Notes under the pieces: generated by a model
What the model saw: the letters and a program-made list of their open reading frames with translations, nothing else
What the model was told of the DNA's origin: nothing
The model's database searches: none
Assembly (NCBI GenBank): GCA_026874595.1
Contig: CM049310.1
Location: 39,747,558-39,811,557, forward strand
Direction: 5' to 3'
DNA: 64,000 nt
Origin: Sipunculus nudus
Taxonomy: Eukaryota; Annelida; Sipuncula; Golfingiida; Sipunculidae
Shown here: one piece after another, positions 10,891 through 24,300 of the stretch
Numbering within the stretch: the first letter of the stretch is position 1
Layout: every line of letters begins with the position of its first letter
Translations under genes and position numbers: made by a program

Positions 10891-10893
<3 letters not shown>
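10116..10893. other. Intergenic; isolated Helentron-like 3' terminus inside
   Basis: No gene is supported; the reading frame at 10598-10894 has no recognisable domain. CAGCTGAGCG (10495-10504), the stem-loop GACCCTTGGGTC (10509-10520) and CCTTGTTT (10521-10528) match the 3' end of the large family C element near 43036-43070. No upstream body was recognised. Confidence 0.45.

Positions 10894-10963
<70 letters not shown>
10894..10963. repeat. (TA)n microsatellite
   Basis: About 65 bp of nearly perfect AT/TA dinucleotides, with a single G near the end. Confidence 0.95.
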
Positions 10964-10983
10964 ATTTCACAGGTGGTAAAAAC

Positions 10984-11401
10984 AAAGTGAGGGTCAACTT
11001 TGGTTTTTAATGCAAATATGGCAATGCACAAGTAGATATTGTTCTTGATAAAACTAATGCAATGTGTAAACTGTGCAAATGTCAAGTGAAATACACAGGT
11101 AATACAACTACTCAGCAAAACCACCTTGGCAGGCACCATCATGAAATAAAATTAGGTCATGGCAGGTAAACAAATTATACAGTCAAAAATAACAGTTTTG
11201 TTGCTGACTAAATTGCCTTTTGGTGACACAAGGTCAACAACATTAAATATTGCCATTGCCAAATATTTGTTTAATATGGACCTATGCCCAATTTCAACAG
11301 TGGAAACTGGAATCTTGGGCATTTATATCAATGTTGCATGTAGAGAATCCAAGACACAAGGTCTCACGCAGGTTATATTTAAAAGACATTCCATTTTCTA
11401 A
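10984..11401 (+). pseudogene. Decayed ZBED/hAT transposase fragment
   Basis: In one frame, VNFGF, an in-frame stop (11008-11010), CKYGNAQVDIVLDK and a BED zinc finger appear. The finger pattern is C-x2-C (codons at 11065 and 11074) and then YTGNTTTQQNHLGRHH with its histidines. BED fingers of hAT transposases have this layout. After a frameshift near 11160, the next frame gives IAIAKYLFNMDLCPISTVE, which resembles the IA-x-(Y/F)-(I/L)-x-x-D-x-x-P-x-S-x-VE block after the finger in hAT and ZBED proteins. The stop and frameshift show it is dead. The catalytic domain is not recognisable. Confidence 0.65.
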
Positions 11402-13439
11402 ACTGTATTAGTGAATAATGAAACCAGATACAATTTGGTATTACTTTAGGTTTGTACTATATATATGCATTATTCATGAGACTTGTTCCTAAATTGAGAG
11501 GAGATTACATGTGGAAATTAATTTTATTCTGGAACAGATTCTAGTCATGTCAAGCTAATATTGCATGACCCTTATCTAACTCAAATGGTCATTCTCACAG
11601 TCTGTCCAGGCCTGTAAGTTTTCACCCTTTTTCCAGTAAATTGTTTTTTTTTTCAGGTAAGATTTATTGCTAACAGTCACAGCTGAATCAGTGGTGCATT
11701 TTTTTTACAACCACAGTTAGATCATAGCTTTAAAATAATTTCACTGGTAAACAACCATAACTTCCAAAGGTACACTTCTTATGCAGAAATACTGACTCAT
11801 TCCAGAGTACTTGACAGATAATAACTTCAAGAGACTGTCCTATAAGTTCTCAAGAATAACAAAGTTAAATGCTCAATTGGTTGGTTTCATATGCAGATTG
11901 CTGCCCTTGTTCCAGTAATTGGTTATTTCAAGACAGGGTCAGGTATGAGGGATAGGTTACAGCTGAGTTAATGATGCATATTCTTGCTGCCACACCCAGG
12001 AAGCAGCCGCTCCAGGTGCTGCTGCAGTCTGTGTACAGTCTACACACATTACCAGTGTTATGGAAGTTTGCCAAACACTGTTAGGTCTGTTTACTGTAGC
12101 CCGTGCTGTCTCACATCATGAATGAAGTTATTAGCAACATTAGCCCTGCGAAGGGGAGGCTGCCTTTGTAGGGAGCAGATCACGTTTGTTTTCAAACATT
12201 CTTCGTGGATTCTCTGTTGATGTAGGCTTATCTCCCTGTGACCACAATCTCTGCCTCCAGTTCCAGTGGATAACTTAATTGGAGAATTATCGGAAGAGCA
12301 TTAACAGCAGGTTGACTTGCCTCTGTGAGATCAAGATTTCTTCCTGGTAAGTCATGTGTAGACCTATAACTTGTCATTGCAGCCTTGGAAGTAATGTTAT
12401 CATCAGAGTTCGTAGTTTTGTCCATCAGTGATGTAACTCAGAAAAGGTCCACAAATTTCCATTAAACTTAGTGTAGTTAAGTTAATATTAGTTTATTTAT
12501 CAAGGAAGAATACATGATAGTTTCTGTGGTAAATTGATATGGATTCAGACTGAGGGAAACATGTTTTTCCCACAGATTGTCTCTTAGTCAGCTCCTTCCT
12601 TCCATTTTGTTCACATCCACACAAGATTTTGTAAATTTATAAGGGACTTCCAGCAGATCAGTCTAGAGGAATAGTTGTCTGTATATTTAATATTAAGATG
12701 CAAGATTTGTCTATGTACCCACAAGAACAGTGGACATGGTGTTACCATGAACCCACTGCAGGTTTTGTATTTGTATTCATACAGTTTGGCCTGAATGTGT
12801 GCTCTTTTTAACACTGTCTAGTACTGTTGGCTGGCATCACTGAATATTACTGATGTCAAATTTTCCCCAGAGCCATGAATAATCATATTAATTAAATCTT
12901 GTGATCCTGAAGCTTTATTAAATACGTTATTCCTGTGGAGTCTGTTGTAAGGCCCATATTTGTTAAATATTTTGCTTATAAAAAAGGCCACTATCGGTGA
13001 TCTGTATCTAGAATGTAATCTGCAGATATTTATGGAACTTATATGTTCACTGTGTAGTATAATTTATAGAGACATGTAAGTTGTTTTGGAATTCAGGCAA
13101 ATGTTTAAAAATAAATGACAGTTTCTTATTTTAAAGGTCAGATACTATATCAAGAGCACTTTGTATTCAGAAGAACTAAGTTTTCATAAATACTGGATCA
13201 GTCTCTAAATGTCAGACAGTTAAACCCAAAGGCAAATTCTCCTGGGACTTTGTTTAAACAATTGTGTATACATACAGATTTGGTGTCAAATTAGTCCAGA
13301 GTGGATATAGCTAACTAACATGTGGCCACAAGTGTTTGGTAAAATAATAATTGATTAATTAATCAGTTGTTTCTGGGTTGATAATGTGCATTTTAAGGGT
13401 TATTTTCTGCAAACCACCTAAGTGTCATGATTTAATGAG
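11402..13439. other. Intergenic region, nothing recognised
   Basis: AT-rich sequence with no supported exon, RNA gene or bounded repeat. A slightly GC-richer patch lies at 11985-12120 but has no long reading frame. Confidence 0.4.
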
Positions 13440-13860
13440 CAGGGCTCGACATTTAATTTTGAAAGTATATGCCAGGTAGGGCAAGTGACAGCTAGCTTTT
13501 ATTTGCCCTACATAATTTTTACTTGTACCATAAAAATCAGTGCTTGTGGCCACAACCACAAAAAAATGTTATCCACATGATTATTTTGTAACAATATACA
13601 TATTCAAATGTTTGTTTGTTAATAATATTTCTCTTTAACATTTGCAAAGATAAAAACATGCAGGTAATTTAAGCAAGAGGTATTACAATATGATTTCACT
13701 TCTCATAAAAAGAAAGTGACTAACTTAAGATGAGCCAAGATTCAGGCCTGCATGCAAAGGTTTATGTTGCACCCATTTTCCAAGTCGGGAAAGTAGGAAC
13801 CCACTTTTGGTTGTCCTACTACCATTTTCTGGAACAGTTAACCATTAATGTCGAGCACTG
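13440..13860. mobile_element. Family D repeat, copy 1, hAT-like ends
   Basis: It begins CAGGGCTCGACATTTAAT and ends with the reverse complement of CAGTGCTCGACATTAATG, giving about 15-bp terminal inverted repeats with the CAG...CTG ends usual in hAT elements. Inside is a GGCAAGTGACA-GCTAGCTTTTA block shared with the copy at 25476. No clean 8-bp target duplication was seen, and there is no coding capacity. Confidence 0.6.
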
Positions 13861-16800
13861 CTGAGTTTCTTGTTTGTTTTCCCTGGTTTTATAGGCAAGT
13901 TGATAATAACAGGGAAATAAAATATGTACATGTATATATTTAACATACTGCGTGGTATAAATAGCTATTCCAGTCATGAACCCACATACCACTTTTAAAG
14001 GCATGACAGTGACATTGTACTTAAACATGTGGCCACAACATGATCAGTCAGTACTGTTTATCTATTAAAATGTAACTGGTAAACCTTGCAACAGCATAAT
14101 GAGTGAACAAGGAAAAGGTTGTCTGAGAATTTTGATGCATTTAAAAATAGTACCTTTGTTAATTGCTTACGGTTACCTCAGCTTCATACTCGGCTGTTAT
14201 TGTGACCATCATTTCTCATACACCTGTAGGTATTTGAATTTCTGTCACTGAATTACTCACTGAAAGTTATTTTTACACCACGGAAAGTTCAGTTGTGTTT
14301 GAGGAGGAAAACAATATAACAAGCTACTTTAGCCTACTTATAATGGGCTACTTGTAATGGAATTAAAACCTTCACCTCTGTTGTAGCAATTAAGGCATGG
14401 CTGCTCTACTACTTGACCAACCAACCAGTTTGTGTGTGTTTCCTCTGATCATACATGATTTTATTTTATGAAAGGCGTGACAGCATGTAGTAAACATGAT
14501 TTTAATATCAGAATTAATATACTTAGATGACAGCATGGTGATAAAATATAAATGTAAAATTCACTGTGGCCTCCCGAACTGAAATCTTAACTTTTTGTGA
14601 TTCAAGAGAACTACAGAAATTTGAGGCACTGCAGCTGAGGTCATTCAGTGCATTATGACAGGTATAAATAACTATATAATTCTCTCTCTCCCACTACTAG
14701 TGTCTTCCACTCCTTGTGTTGTATCGTGACAGTGGTAAGTTGATTCTGTAGCTAATTGAGCTGGTCTGCATGTTCAGGTATATTACACTTTTATTAGTTA
14801 CCTTTTAATTTATTTTATTACAGCAAGCAGGTATTCAGTATAAGATCCTGTAATACAGTTACATAAATCACTTTATACTGTAAGGTTTGAAGACAGAATT
14901 GGTGGGTGTTTTTCAAACAGGTATATAATGATGCAGAACCAAAATACTTGTTAAAGAAGATAAATCTAGTTGGGTAAAGATATACTAACATATGAAGTTG
15001 CTGTCACAAAACCCTTTTAAAGATCTGTGAAATAAAATCCCTTTGCCCAAACTCTTTGGGCCCCCCAGGTGCTCAACTGGCCAAATAATGCAAGGGCGTG
15101 GTATGTCAGTCAGTCGGACCAGGTTATCTGTTGTTAACACACACAGCAGCACCTCGGGATCAGCTGCGTCATGGCTCATGCAAACTCACTTGAAAATGAA
15201 AAAATAGCCTTTGAAAATGGCGACGTATTATACTAAAGCAACTTATTCTGTTGCCACACCAGGTTATGAAAATAGAGTTCAGGTTGACGTCATGACTAAT
15301 ATTTCAGATGCAAGGTTTAATTGAGGATATGAACTAAATAAGATGAAAACACATGCACGTGATGGGTACAGCAATTTTTTTTTTGCAACCAGAGAATGCT
15401 TCTTTAAACCATATAGTCTGGGGGAACAGACCAGTATTTGGAACAAGGTGTTTCAAATGCTGAGGTGTTAGTTTATCTGTTCATGTCTATCAACCTTGAG
15501 ATTAGTTCTGGTGCTCACTAGACCTCCAGGTACCTGGTGTGTCATGACACAACTCCCAGCCCAATACTAATAAATTTACACTAGAGGAGAGAGAGAAAAA
15601 ATATGCACTGATATACACCTTTGCCAATACTGTGACCATTCACACACATGTGAGAAAGAAATATAGGAAAATGTGCAGTACAGAAGACCAGCCCCAAAAA
15701 CCCGTCTGGTGACAGCCCTTGTCCCGTGGAGGGGAGGAGGGCCCTGGTTGCCCTTTCTCGGATAGGAGTGACATGAAGGAAGGAGGCCTGGGAAGGTATT
15801 CTGAAAAAATAAGCTGGCCCCTCCCTTCAGCCAGAGAGTGTTGTTGTTGTTGACGGCTAAAAATAAAGAGGTTCACAAGTTTCTGTGTATTAAGACCACA
15901 TGGATGCAAAATATATAATACATAATCCTCCTTAGGTGAGGTTGGTACAAATCAAATCTTCAGCGTTAATTAGACATTTATGATTAAATTAATTAAAATG
16001 ACTTGTGAGAGACAGGAACCTCGGCTATTTCTAGCTTTTGCTTGGCTTAAATGTCCTTACTTGACCTATTATCTGCCATTGTCTCACAGGGAAGTCAATG
16101 ATAAGCGGTTATATTGCCTGTTAAACATCCAGCTATTTCCTCCTACTACAGCTAATATTGGCAATGAGATTTCCCTAGAGCTTATCCCAAGAACAAGACA
16201 TCATCGCCCACAACTATACAGTCCATGCATAATTTGTTCAAACAGCAATAGTTCCTACCCAGAAAGGTTGTTAAATAACCGATCCCATCCCATAAGGGAA
16301 GTGTGACTATTGACCTTTCAGAGCAGCATGTTGTATATGAAAGTAGAAACCTGAAATTACCTGAGGAGCTGAGTAGTATTAGTTGATGCAGGAACATCAA
16401 GGGGAGAGAGAGGTTTTTAAAAGTAGCATAGATAGTCCTGGTGTACTAGATGTCTGCAATCACCACATGATTGTAATGATGTACATGTCTCAGTAATCTC
16501 AAGTCCACACAATTATAAATGTTATGTTATTTTTGGTTTTCAGATACCTCATTTTATAAATAGTTGATGTGAGGTTTAATAATCCTGGCAGGCAAATACA
16601 TTCTATGTCTGTTCTGGAAAATCCTTATATTATCAGGAACGTCTGGTAAATATTTTGGAATGATCAAGTTATGTTGGTTCATGTCACTTCATCAGACTAT
16701 TAAATAACAGTCCGGTACACTCTAAGGGAAGTGCTGCAGCCTGATTGCAGCAGTATTACTCAGATGAATGGCTGGACTTGATGCAGGCTTATTGGTGTAA

Positions 16801-17400
16801 TAAAAGGCTGAATGGTTTTGATAATGTGATGGTTTATTTACTGTAATAAAGGATCAACAAGTGTTTAAATAGGCTGTACTGACATTTATCACTGACAAGA
16901 CACAATGTTTTTGTATCATTATATGTGTCCCCTGCTGAGGTTTATTGCTGAATGATGACCAAGGGTTTGTGTCATAGTGTTAATTAATATGTGCAATTGA
17001 AGCATTTCTCAGGAAATTTATACAACTTTATGTTTATGGTAATCTCATTTGAAACTGCCCCTTATGAAGTTCAGGAGTTGGCAAACACCATTTTTACTTC
17101 ACACCAGAGTTCAGTGAAAGGTTTAATAAAAATGTGCACTATTTAAAGGGCTAGTGGGCAATTTGCTGTCATCAGTAACAGTTTTGTTTTCTTTGTTTAC
17201 TCAGCTGCTATTAATATTTTACTAGTTAAATATTATCAAACTTAAGTAATTTGACTTCAATATTTGAAGATTTTGATGTGATACCAAATGTTTGTTTAGT
17301 TACTTAAATATCACTTACCCTAAATTGTTTCTCCCTTTAGGTATTTGAATTAATAAAAATTTAACTTTAATTGTATGAATTACTAATTCTGTTATTGCCT
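13861..17400. other. Intergenic region, nothing recognised
   Basis: No exon, RNA gene or bounded repeat is supported. Short reading frames at 14985-15179, 15640-15909, 15980-16306 and 16182-16400 show no domain or flanking splice signals that I could defend. Confidence 0.4.
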
Positions 17401-17402
17401 TG

Positions 17403-17830
17403 ATTTGTATCAGCTAGTGGTAGAAATTGGTTTTAAAATCATAATTGATGATTGTGAAATACAAAGGACCGATGATCAATTATTAATAGATTATTTTATG
17501 CACTTTCTATATTACCTTGAAATCTGCAGTATACTGGTACCTATATTATTGACCCCAGTAAATTGTCTGACATGTACCTCTGTATTCATAATGAAACCAT
17601 CAATCCATCGCAGTCAAGGTCGGCTTGCCGTTGGATGATTGTTGGCTGCACAAGATTCAGTTTTGATGCTGTTCGTTTCTTTGTGTACATATATATCTCT
17701 GACAGGATTCTCATTATATTCTTTGCATGTGCATACCTAATTGTTTTAATTGATTATGCAAAAATGCAGTCGATTTAATCAATTATTAAAGAAAACTACC
17801 ACTTATGATTTAATTGATTAATTGATACAC
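17403..17830. repeat. Family E dispersed repeat, copy 1
   Basis: Shares with 23897-24300, in the same order, GTGGTAG-AATTGG, CTTTATATTACC-GTGAAATCTGC-type sequence, CAGTTTTGATGCT, ATATCTCTG-CA, TAATTGATTATGCAAAAA and a terminal cluster of ATTAATTGAT motifs. The copies are diverged, with many small gaps. No terminal repeats were resolved. Confidence 0.55.
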
Positions 17831-18989
17831 TAATAGTATCAACAGTCAATCGTTTATGTATTCTCTTGTCTCTCCGTTACAACATAATCACCAACTACTC
17901 ATTCACTTTATTGCTTATTCTGTATGTCTTTGAAACTCCTCTTACTTGTCCACAAAGTCCCTCAGAAATTGATGCACAGATATTTTTTTTTAATGAAACC
18001 AAGTTACTGGCTTGTTTAGGGAATTTAGGAGTCAAGAGTCCCCATCTGTCTTTGATAAAGGCCTGGATATTGGGTACTGGTGCCCTCTGTTGAGTTTCAT
18101 TGCTGTTTGCTGATTGGCCATTTAAAGCCTGTATTGCAGTTTGTGCCTGTTCATAATAATATATTTTATACACTGGTACATGTATATATAGGAACAGTAG
18201 TTTTGTCAATATTGTAGATTCATACTATTATGTTGATTTCAAATGTTAAGGTCTGAAGTCAAGGACGGATTTAAATTTTATTGGCTGCATATATATATAT
18301 TACAGTAGCCATCCAACAGAAAAGCAAATTACTCCTCTAAATGAGTGGTCATATATAATGTTTATCCTTCCTGATTTCATAGTGCTCCAGGAGGCATTTT
18401 TTTGCATTTTAAAAACCCAGTAATTCATTATCCATTATTAATCAATTGAGATGTGCATGAACATACTTTCTTTTTTGTAATGTGCCATTTTGACATATGT
18501 ATTTAAATAAATATTTAAATAAAGTCCAGGGTGGTCACATGTTAATGAAGCCAGGTTTGTCATTCCAGTTTTTTTTGTTTCTTATAAAATTTCTTGAATG
18601 TATGATTATGGATAACTCTCAAAATCCACAAAAATAAAACCTCATCAATTATTGAATTTGAGTCGTCAGTATTTCAGCCCTGAAGACTATTATCTCCTTC
18701 TCTTCCCTGATTTCAGCATACAGCATTCTCCTGTTATTCAATTACAGGTTGGAGCAGGCATTGTTGTCCAGACATCAAGGAATAATTATTAGACTGGTGC
18801 TCATGCATCACAAAACACCAATATATCAACATTCTATACCATGTTGTGCTGCTGGTCCTGGAGTTTGTTTGATGTATCAATCATTCATAAAATATATAGT
18901 CTTTTGATGTATCCATCATTCATAAAATATATAGAACTGCATTGATTTCCTTTTATAGTGAAACCTCAGTGCCTATAGAATGCCTCAAA
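17831..18989. other. Intergenic region, nothing recognised
   Basis: AT-rich. A near-duplicate TTGATGTAT-CATCATTCATAAAATATATAG block occurs twice around 18870-18935. No gene is supported. Confidence 0.4.
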
Positions 18990-19460
18990 GTATAAGTGGT
19001 GAGTGATGAAGAGGGGGGAGGGGGAGGGGTGAGACGAAGTAAGAGGAAAAGGGACAGAGAAAAAAAAGAGTAAAAAAACAATGAAAAAGAGAAGAAAAGG
19101 AAAAAAAAAAGAGAGAACAAGCAAGAGTGATAGAGAAAAAGAGGGAGAGAAAGAGAAAAAATCAGAAAAAAAAGGAGAAAAGGAAAGAAGAAAGAATAAG
19201 CAAGAGTGATAGGGAGAGAGAGGGAAAGAAAAAAAGAGGGGGAAAAAACATAAAGAAGAGAAAAAGATGAAAGTGTGTAAGCAAGAGCAATATAGACAGA
19301 GGGAAAGAGAGAGAAAAATTAGAAAGAAACAGAGAAAATGAGAAAAAAAAGACAGAGAAAGCAAGAGCAATGGAGAGAGAGGAAGGGAGAGAAGGAGAGA
19401 AAGAAAAAAGAAGCAGAAAACAGAAATAAAGAGAAGAAAAGGAAGAGAGAGAGAGAAATT
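18990..19460 (+). repeat. Polypurine tract with about 80-bp periodicity
   Basis: About 450 bp of almost pure A/G on the plus strand. GCAAGAGYRA recurs at 19121, 19200, 19281 and 19361 (79, 81 and 80 bp apart), so the tract is a decayed minisatellite and not a simple GA run. The long minus-strand reading frame here (18966-19370, Ser/Phe/Leu-rich) is a composition artefact. Mirror-rich polypurine DNA can form triplex structures; I infer that possibility only. Confidence 0.8.
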
Positions 19461-22439
19461 AAATGAGATACTGTATGCTGTGTGAGTCCATTGGTTATAC
19501 CTGTGAATGGTTACCTGTTAGTGTATCAGCCTGGTGAGTAAGGAGCCTGTAAAGATCCAGGTTATACTGGGCTAACTTATCTGACAGCTGTTATTTGCTG
19601 TGCATCCTTCCTCATTAGTTATCTGATAAGCTGCATCACGCCTGTCTTTGATGTATCTCACCTTGTCAGGTGACTGGACCTAGTGGTCTCCCTGGGTTCA
19701 CTCAGTAAGGGGCTGTTACTTGCTCTGTAAAAGCCTCAGTTCAAAGAGTAACAGGCTGTTGCTTGCTCTAGAACAGTGCTGACCAGATCAAGGGCTGTAG
19801 TAAGAATGACATCCAAAATAATTACATTAAATGTAAATCTTATGCCAGTTCAACCATTCTTTCTGTTCCTTTGGAATCATCTTATATAATTGCTTCACAA
19901 CAACCCTGAATGAGGCTTGTGATTTGCATCTGTAGACATTTCTTTGAAGTTTGAACCCAGTTCAGGATCCTGATAGGAGCCGGCTGCATCCACTGGACCA
20001 ACCTATTGTCATTTGAAAAGGGATTTTATCCTTGAGCTGCTATACATACCAGGAATGGTGTGAAGTGACAGGGGTTCTAGAGAGGTCATCTGTTGGGATC
20101 CAGAATTGACTGATCAGACAACCCAACAAAGTTTGTATACAGTACTAGATGCAGACATACTGCTAGCTAGGAGTCAGACATACAAATATTGATGACAATA
20201 ATGTACTTTTATCTCCACAAAGGAGATTATCAACAATACTCCAGAATGCAAAATATTATTATTAGCCAAAATTTATTAGCCAACATAGGATAAATTTCTT
20301 GACAGATACATTGCTTACTTGATTTGTCCCTCCATAGTAATACTATTTTTAAAACTTAATCTTACTAATAAAATAGAGTTCTGTTTTCATGGTCAGCTGA
20401 CATGAGACACTTTTATACTACTGTCAATTGTTCTTTTCATTTCCTCAGGTCTGTTGAAATTACGATACATGTGAAATTTCCTGACAGAAGACAAAAGTGT
20501 CCAGTAAATATGCATTGCATTATCTGTCCCCATACAATCACACTCAATGGCGTATGGATTTATTGACCCAGATGAAAAATGGGCAGGCTGTCTGAATGAA
20601 CCAGCACTTGTACACACAATATCCACGTACACGGCAAAATGTATTTTCCATAGACTTGTAGTGACATTACTGTAGTTATGCAGCACTGTAACAGCAATGA
20701 AGCTGAGGCTTTACTGGTGGTAAACAGGGTCTGTCCCAGACAAGCTGTCATGTGCAGCATTCTTTTCTGATATGTGGCATGCTACAGGAACCTTTGCCAG
20801 CCTGTGAGAAAGCAGTCCTAATCATTAATAGACTGTGGCGGCCTCTGTGAAGCCGGGAGTGACTGGCACATGTGGAGGCTGTGAAAACCCCTTGGTATCC
20901 AGCAGCAGTCAGATGCAGCAGCAAGGGTAGCTGACAGACACACTGGCCCTGCTGGTAACAGCCTTACAGCATCACAGTCAGCCTGGGGGACTGTCCTTGT
21001 TGCTGCTTGCCTCAGCTCAGTGACAGTAAATCACACTTTGCCTTGCCTCCCATATGGTACAGACAGCTGCTGGCTTGAGGAGCTTTGCTGCAGTCTTGCT
21101 GTGTTTGTGTACTAACAGTCAGAACAACAATGTGAGTTTGTTTATCTTGCATTATTGACAGTTGTTTGTGTGTGGTCATTACAGGACTACCTCTTATGCA
21201 ATTCTTTGGATATATTATACATATATATCTTGCTTTGAGGAATTCAAATAACGCTCTGTCCTGAAAATATCTTGAGTAAGCAACATAGCTGTACAAAATT
21301 TAAGGCAACAATCACAATAATTTATTGTCATGGATTTAGGCCAGATCCTGTATTTCTGAACAAAGTCTGACATGCAGGATACATCAATCTCAAATTTGTT
21401 TATCTGGACACAACAGAGGACAATGTTTTGAAAAGAAAGACTTTGTGTACAACCAGTCAGAATTACATGTTAACCCTGTCTAGTTGATTTAGCTCTGTTT
21501 GATGTAGACTGTAGTCACAGGTCAGCCTGCTATGACAGAGATATATATTCCCCATAGGGAGCCCAAAGGTTCTTTTAGAGATATAAATTTCCAATTTAAG
21601 CACTGATATAAGTTATTGAATATTCATGAATTAGTTGGCTTTGTACAGCAGACCTGTGATCAACCCTCATAAACTCAACACACTAGTGATGTATGTTATT
21701 GTTAGCTGTACTTATTTTCAATCATTCAGAACCAGTGGATGATTTGAGTTTGTTTCTCCTTAAGCATTGTTGCTCTTTATGCCATACTTTGCTGTTTATA
21801 TATAAACAACTGTCAGGGGTATAGTATACCATATACACCCTCCTTTTGAATCACAGAGCCCAAGGGTTGAGTGTGATAACTCCAAGCCTTAGTACTGCCT
21901 CAGGTTATTTCTGGTGGTTGCTTCTGTTGTAAATGAGGCTAAGGTATATAAAATACAATTTATAATATCTGGTGATCTTAATATTTTACTTGTCATTAAA
22001 GCAATATTCTAGGAGCTATCAGGAAAAAATAATCATGATGGGTACCTCACATCACTGAATCAGTTATGTAAATATTCTGCAATATTGTATACATAGAAAT
22101 TAAACAAAAGTTAAAAATTTATGTAAATTTTATTTCTTGACACGAGAGGGTGAATTGTTTTTAGACACTTGCCATGGTCACACAATATGGCACACATGGA
22201 TGCAGAATTTAAAATATTTTGATTGACTGAGAGAAAAAATGCTCAGGTCAACTAATCTTATATTTCACTTAAAAAATAAATCATAAATAAAACAATTCAT
22301 GATAGAGGTCATGATGAATTTTGTTGACATTGCTGTAAATGAAATCCTCAAAGCCTGTGACAGCTATTATAATTGAGTGCTTACTGGCCCTTAAATATTG
22401 ATTATTTATGATTGCTCTAAAACTGTTTATTATCTCAGT
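19461..22439. other. Intergenic region, nothing recognised
   Basis: The patches 19490-19790 and 20790-21100 are less AT-rich than their surroundings but have no long reading frame or clear splice pair. They could be regulatory or UTR sequence. No gene is supported. Confidence 0.35.
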
Positions 22440-22469
22440 CAAGGAGGGCTATGTTGTCACCTGTGACTG

Positions 22470-22595
22470 TGTATAGCTAGTACAAGTTAGGTAGTATCTA
22501 GAGTGGTCAAGTATAAAGTATAGTACAGGACTCCCTTATTCTTCAATTAAATTCCTTGGAGGCAGTCTAGCTCAGCAGACCCACTAAAAATTTGC
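22470..22595. repeat. Dispersed repeat, first of two copies
   Basis: GTAGTATCTAGAGTGGTCAAG, then TATAAAGTATAGTACAGGACTCCC, then CCTTGGAGGCAGTC-AG-TCAGCAG-CCCAC, recur at about 23585-23690 in the same orientation, about 1.1 kb downstream. Confidence 0.65.
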
Positions 22596-22961
22596 AAATG
22601 GATATTAGGAAGATTAAACCGCATTTGCACCTGTCACTAGGCATGGTGCTTCAGATGAAGCCAATGGCTGTGGTATATTAACACAACACAATTTACTTGT
22701 GTTTCATTCAAACCCTTTTAAACCATGTTAATGAAATATTTTGCCTCATGTCTGTGGAATCTGCTTTAGAACCATTATGTTGAAACAGCTTCCTACTTTG
22801 TTATAAAGTGAAATGATGGCATCCTAGGTCATGTCATTTAAATGTTGGCAGGATACATGTTATTCACAAGGCAGATGCAAAGTGATGGAAGCCATTAATT
22901 TACTGTCAAAAGTACATTTGCATGATGTTTGGAATCCATGTAAATTAAGCCTGCAGGAAGG

Positions 22962-23039
22962 GGGGGGGGGGGGAGTGATGATGTATCATTTTACTGCCCA
23001 GGCAAGGTGGTGAGTGGTAATATATTAAATTGCCTTCAG

Positions 23040-23115
<76 letters not shown>
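22962..23115. repeat. Poly(G) run and (TA)n microsatellite
   Basis: A run of about 14 G near 22962-22974 is followed by a (TA)n run of about 72 bp from 23043 to 23115. A second (TA)n run of about 50 bp plus a T-run lies at 23293-23350. Confidence 0.9.
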
Positions 23116-23117
<2 letters not shown>

Positions 23118-23290
23118 TTCCTTTCACACCTACTACTATTTCCAAGGCTGAAAGGAACACTCAGGTACATGTATGAGTAATTCTAGCTGGTCATTCAATG
23201 ACAGAATTAAAGCTCAAGTATTTGATATATGCAGACATTTTAAAATTATATTAATATATGGTTACTTATATCTTAATAATTAAGCCCATT

Positions 23291-23351
<61 letters not shown>

Positions 23352-23584
23352 TATCAGTTAAAATTACATGCCTTTTAAGTGTGCTTGTAATATTCTAGTG
23401 CCACAGTGAATGATCCTATCAACTGCCCTAGCCTGCGCCTGAGTCCCAATACAGTCATTTATATACAAATTGCACACACTTTCCTGTTGGTGAATCCTAG
23501 AAATTCTGTAATAGATCCCATCTGTACATAGTTTTGTCTGTGAGATGTTTTAGTGTGTTGCCTTGGTAACAGGTCATAGAGTAC

Positions 23585-23695
23585 TTGTTAGATAGTATCT
23601 GTTGAGTGATCATGTATAAAGCATAGTACAGGACTCCCACATTCTTAAATTGAAAAGCCTTGGAGGCAGTCCAGGTCAGCAGGCCCACATTCACC
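23585..23695. repeat. Dispersed repeat, second of two copies
   Basis: Matches 22470-22595 in sequence and orientation, including the ATAGTACAGGACTCCC and CCTTGGAGGCAGTC blocks. Either a segmental duplication or two copies of one element. Confidence 0.65.
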
Positions 23696-23896
23696 ACAAA
23701 CTAAAAGGTAAGACTGTGACAAGCTTCAGGGCCATTGAGGTTTTCTTGATAGACCTGTAAACAAAATAGTTTTGTTTTCTGGCTTAGTTCAGTACCTGGC
23801 CTGTGGATTTTTATTCTTACTGGCTGAGAAATCTAGATTGTGCAGCAATTGATTTAGTGGTCACGGTGCTCAGCTGAAAGACTTGACTGGCAGAAC

Positions 23897-24300
23897 CAGT
23901 GGTAGGAATTGGTCATAAAATTGTATGATGATAAATGAAAAAAAAAACTGCTGCTTGATTATTTATGAGTTATCTTTTATTATATAAACTTTATTACCGT
24001 GAAATCTGCTGCAAAGAATGATACCTAAAATACTGATTGAGTAAATTCAGTCTGACTTTTACATTACACTGAATCTGGTTGTTGAGACTTGTTCTCTGCA
24101 CAAAGTTCAGTTTTAATGCTATTTGCTACTTTGTGTCATGTCATTCTTATATCTCTGTCAAGACAAGACTATATTTTCTATATCATGACTTTTCTCAGTG
24201 CCCACACATTACTGTTTGTAATTGATTATGCAAAAACAGAAGCAGTTTAATTGATTATGGTAGAGAATGACCGATCATCGATATAATCGATTAATTGACT
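23897..24300. repeat. Family E dispersed repeat, copy 2
   Basis: Diverged partner of the block at 17403-17830, ending in GATATAATCGATTAATTGAC. The sequence just upstream (TTTAGTGGTCACGGTGCTCAGC at 23852-23873) looks like the head of a tRNA-derived SINE, which suggests one possible origin, but the B box is not clear. Confidence 0.5.

Noticed and set aside
10867-11142. Minus-strand frame with a long Tyr-Ile run
   Set aside because: A product of the (TA)n microsatellite and the antisense of the ZBED relic. Similar Tyr-Ile frames at 22945-23160, 32935-33141 and 33652-33885 are rejected for the same reason.
18966-19370. 134-residue minus-strand frame rich in Ser, Phe and Leu
   Set aside because: It is the polypyrimidine strand of the purine tract. 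The lack of stop codons follows from composition, and there is no real domain.
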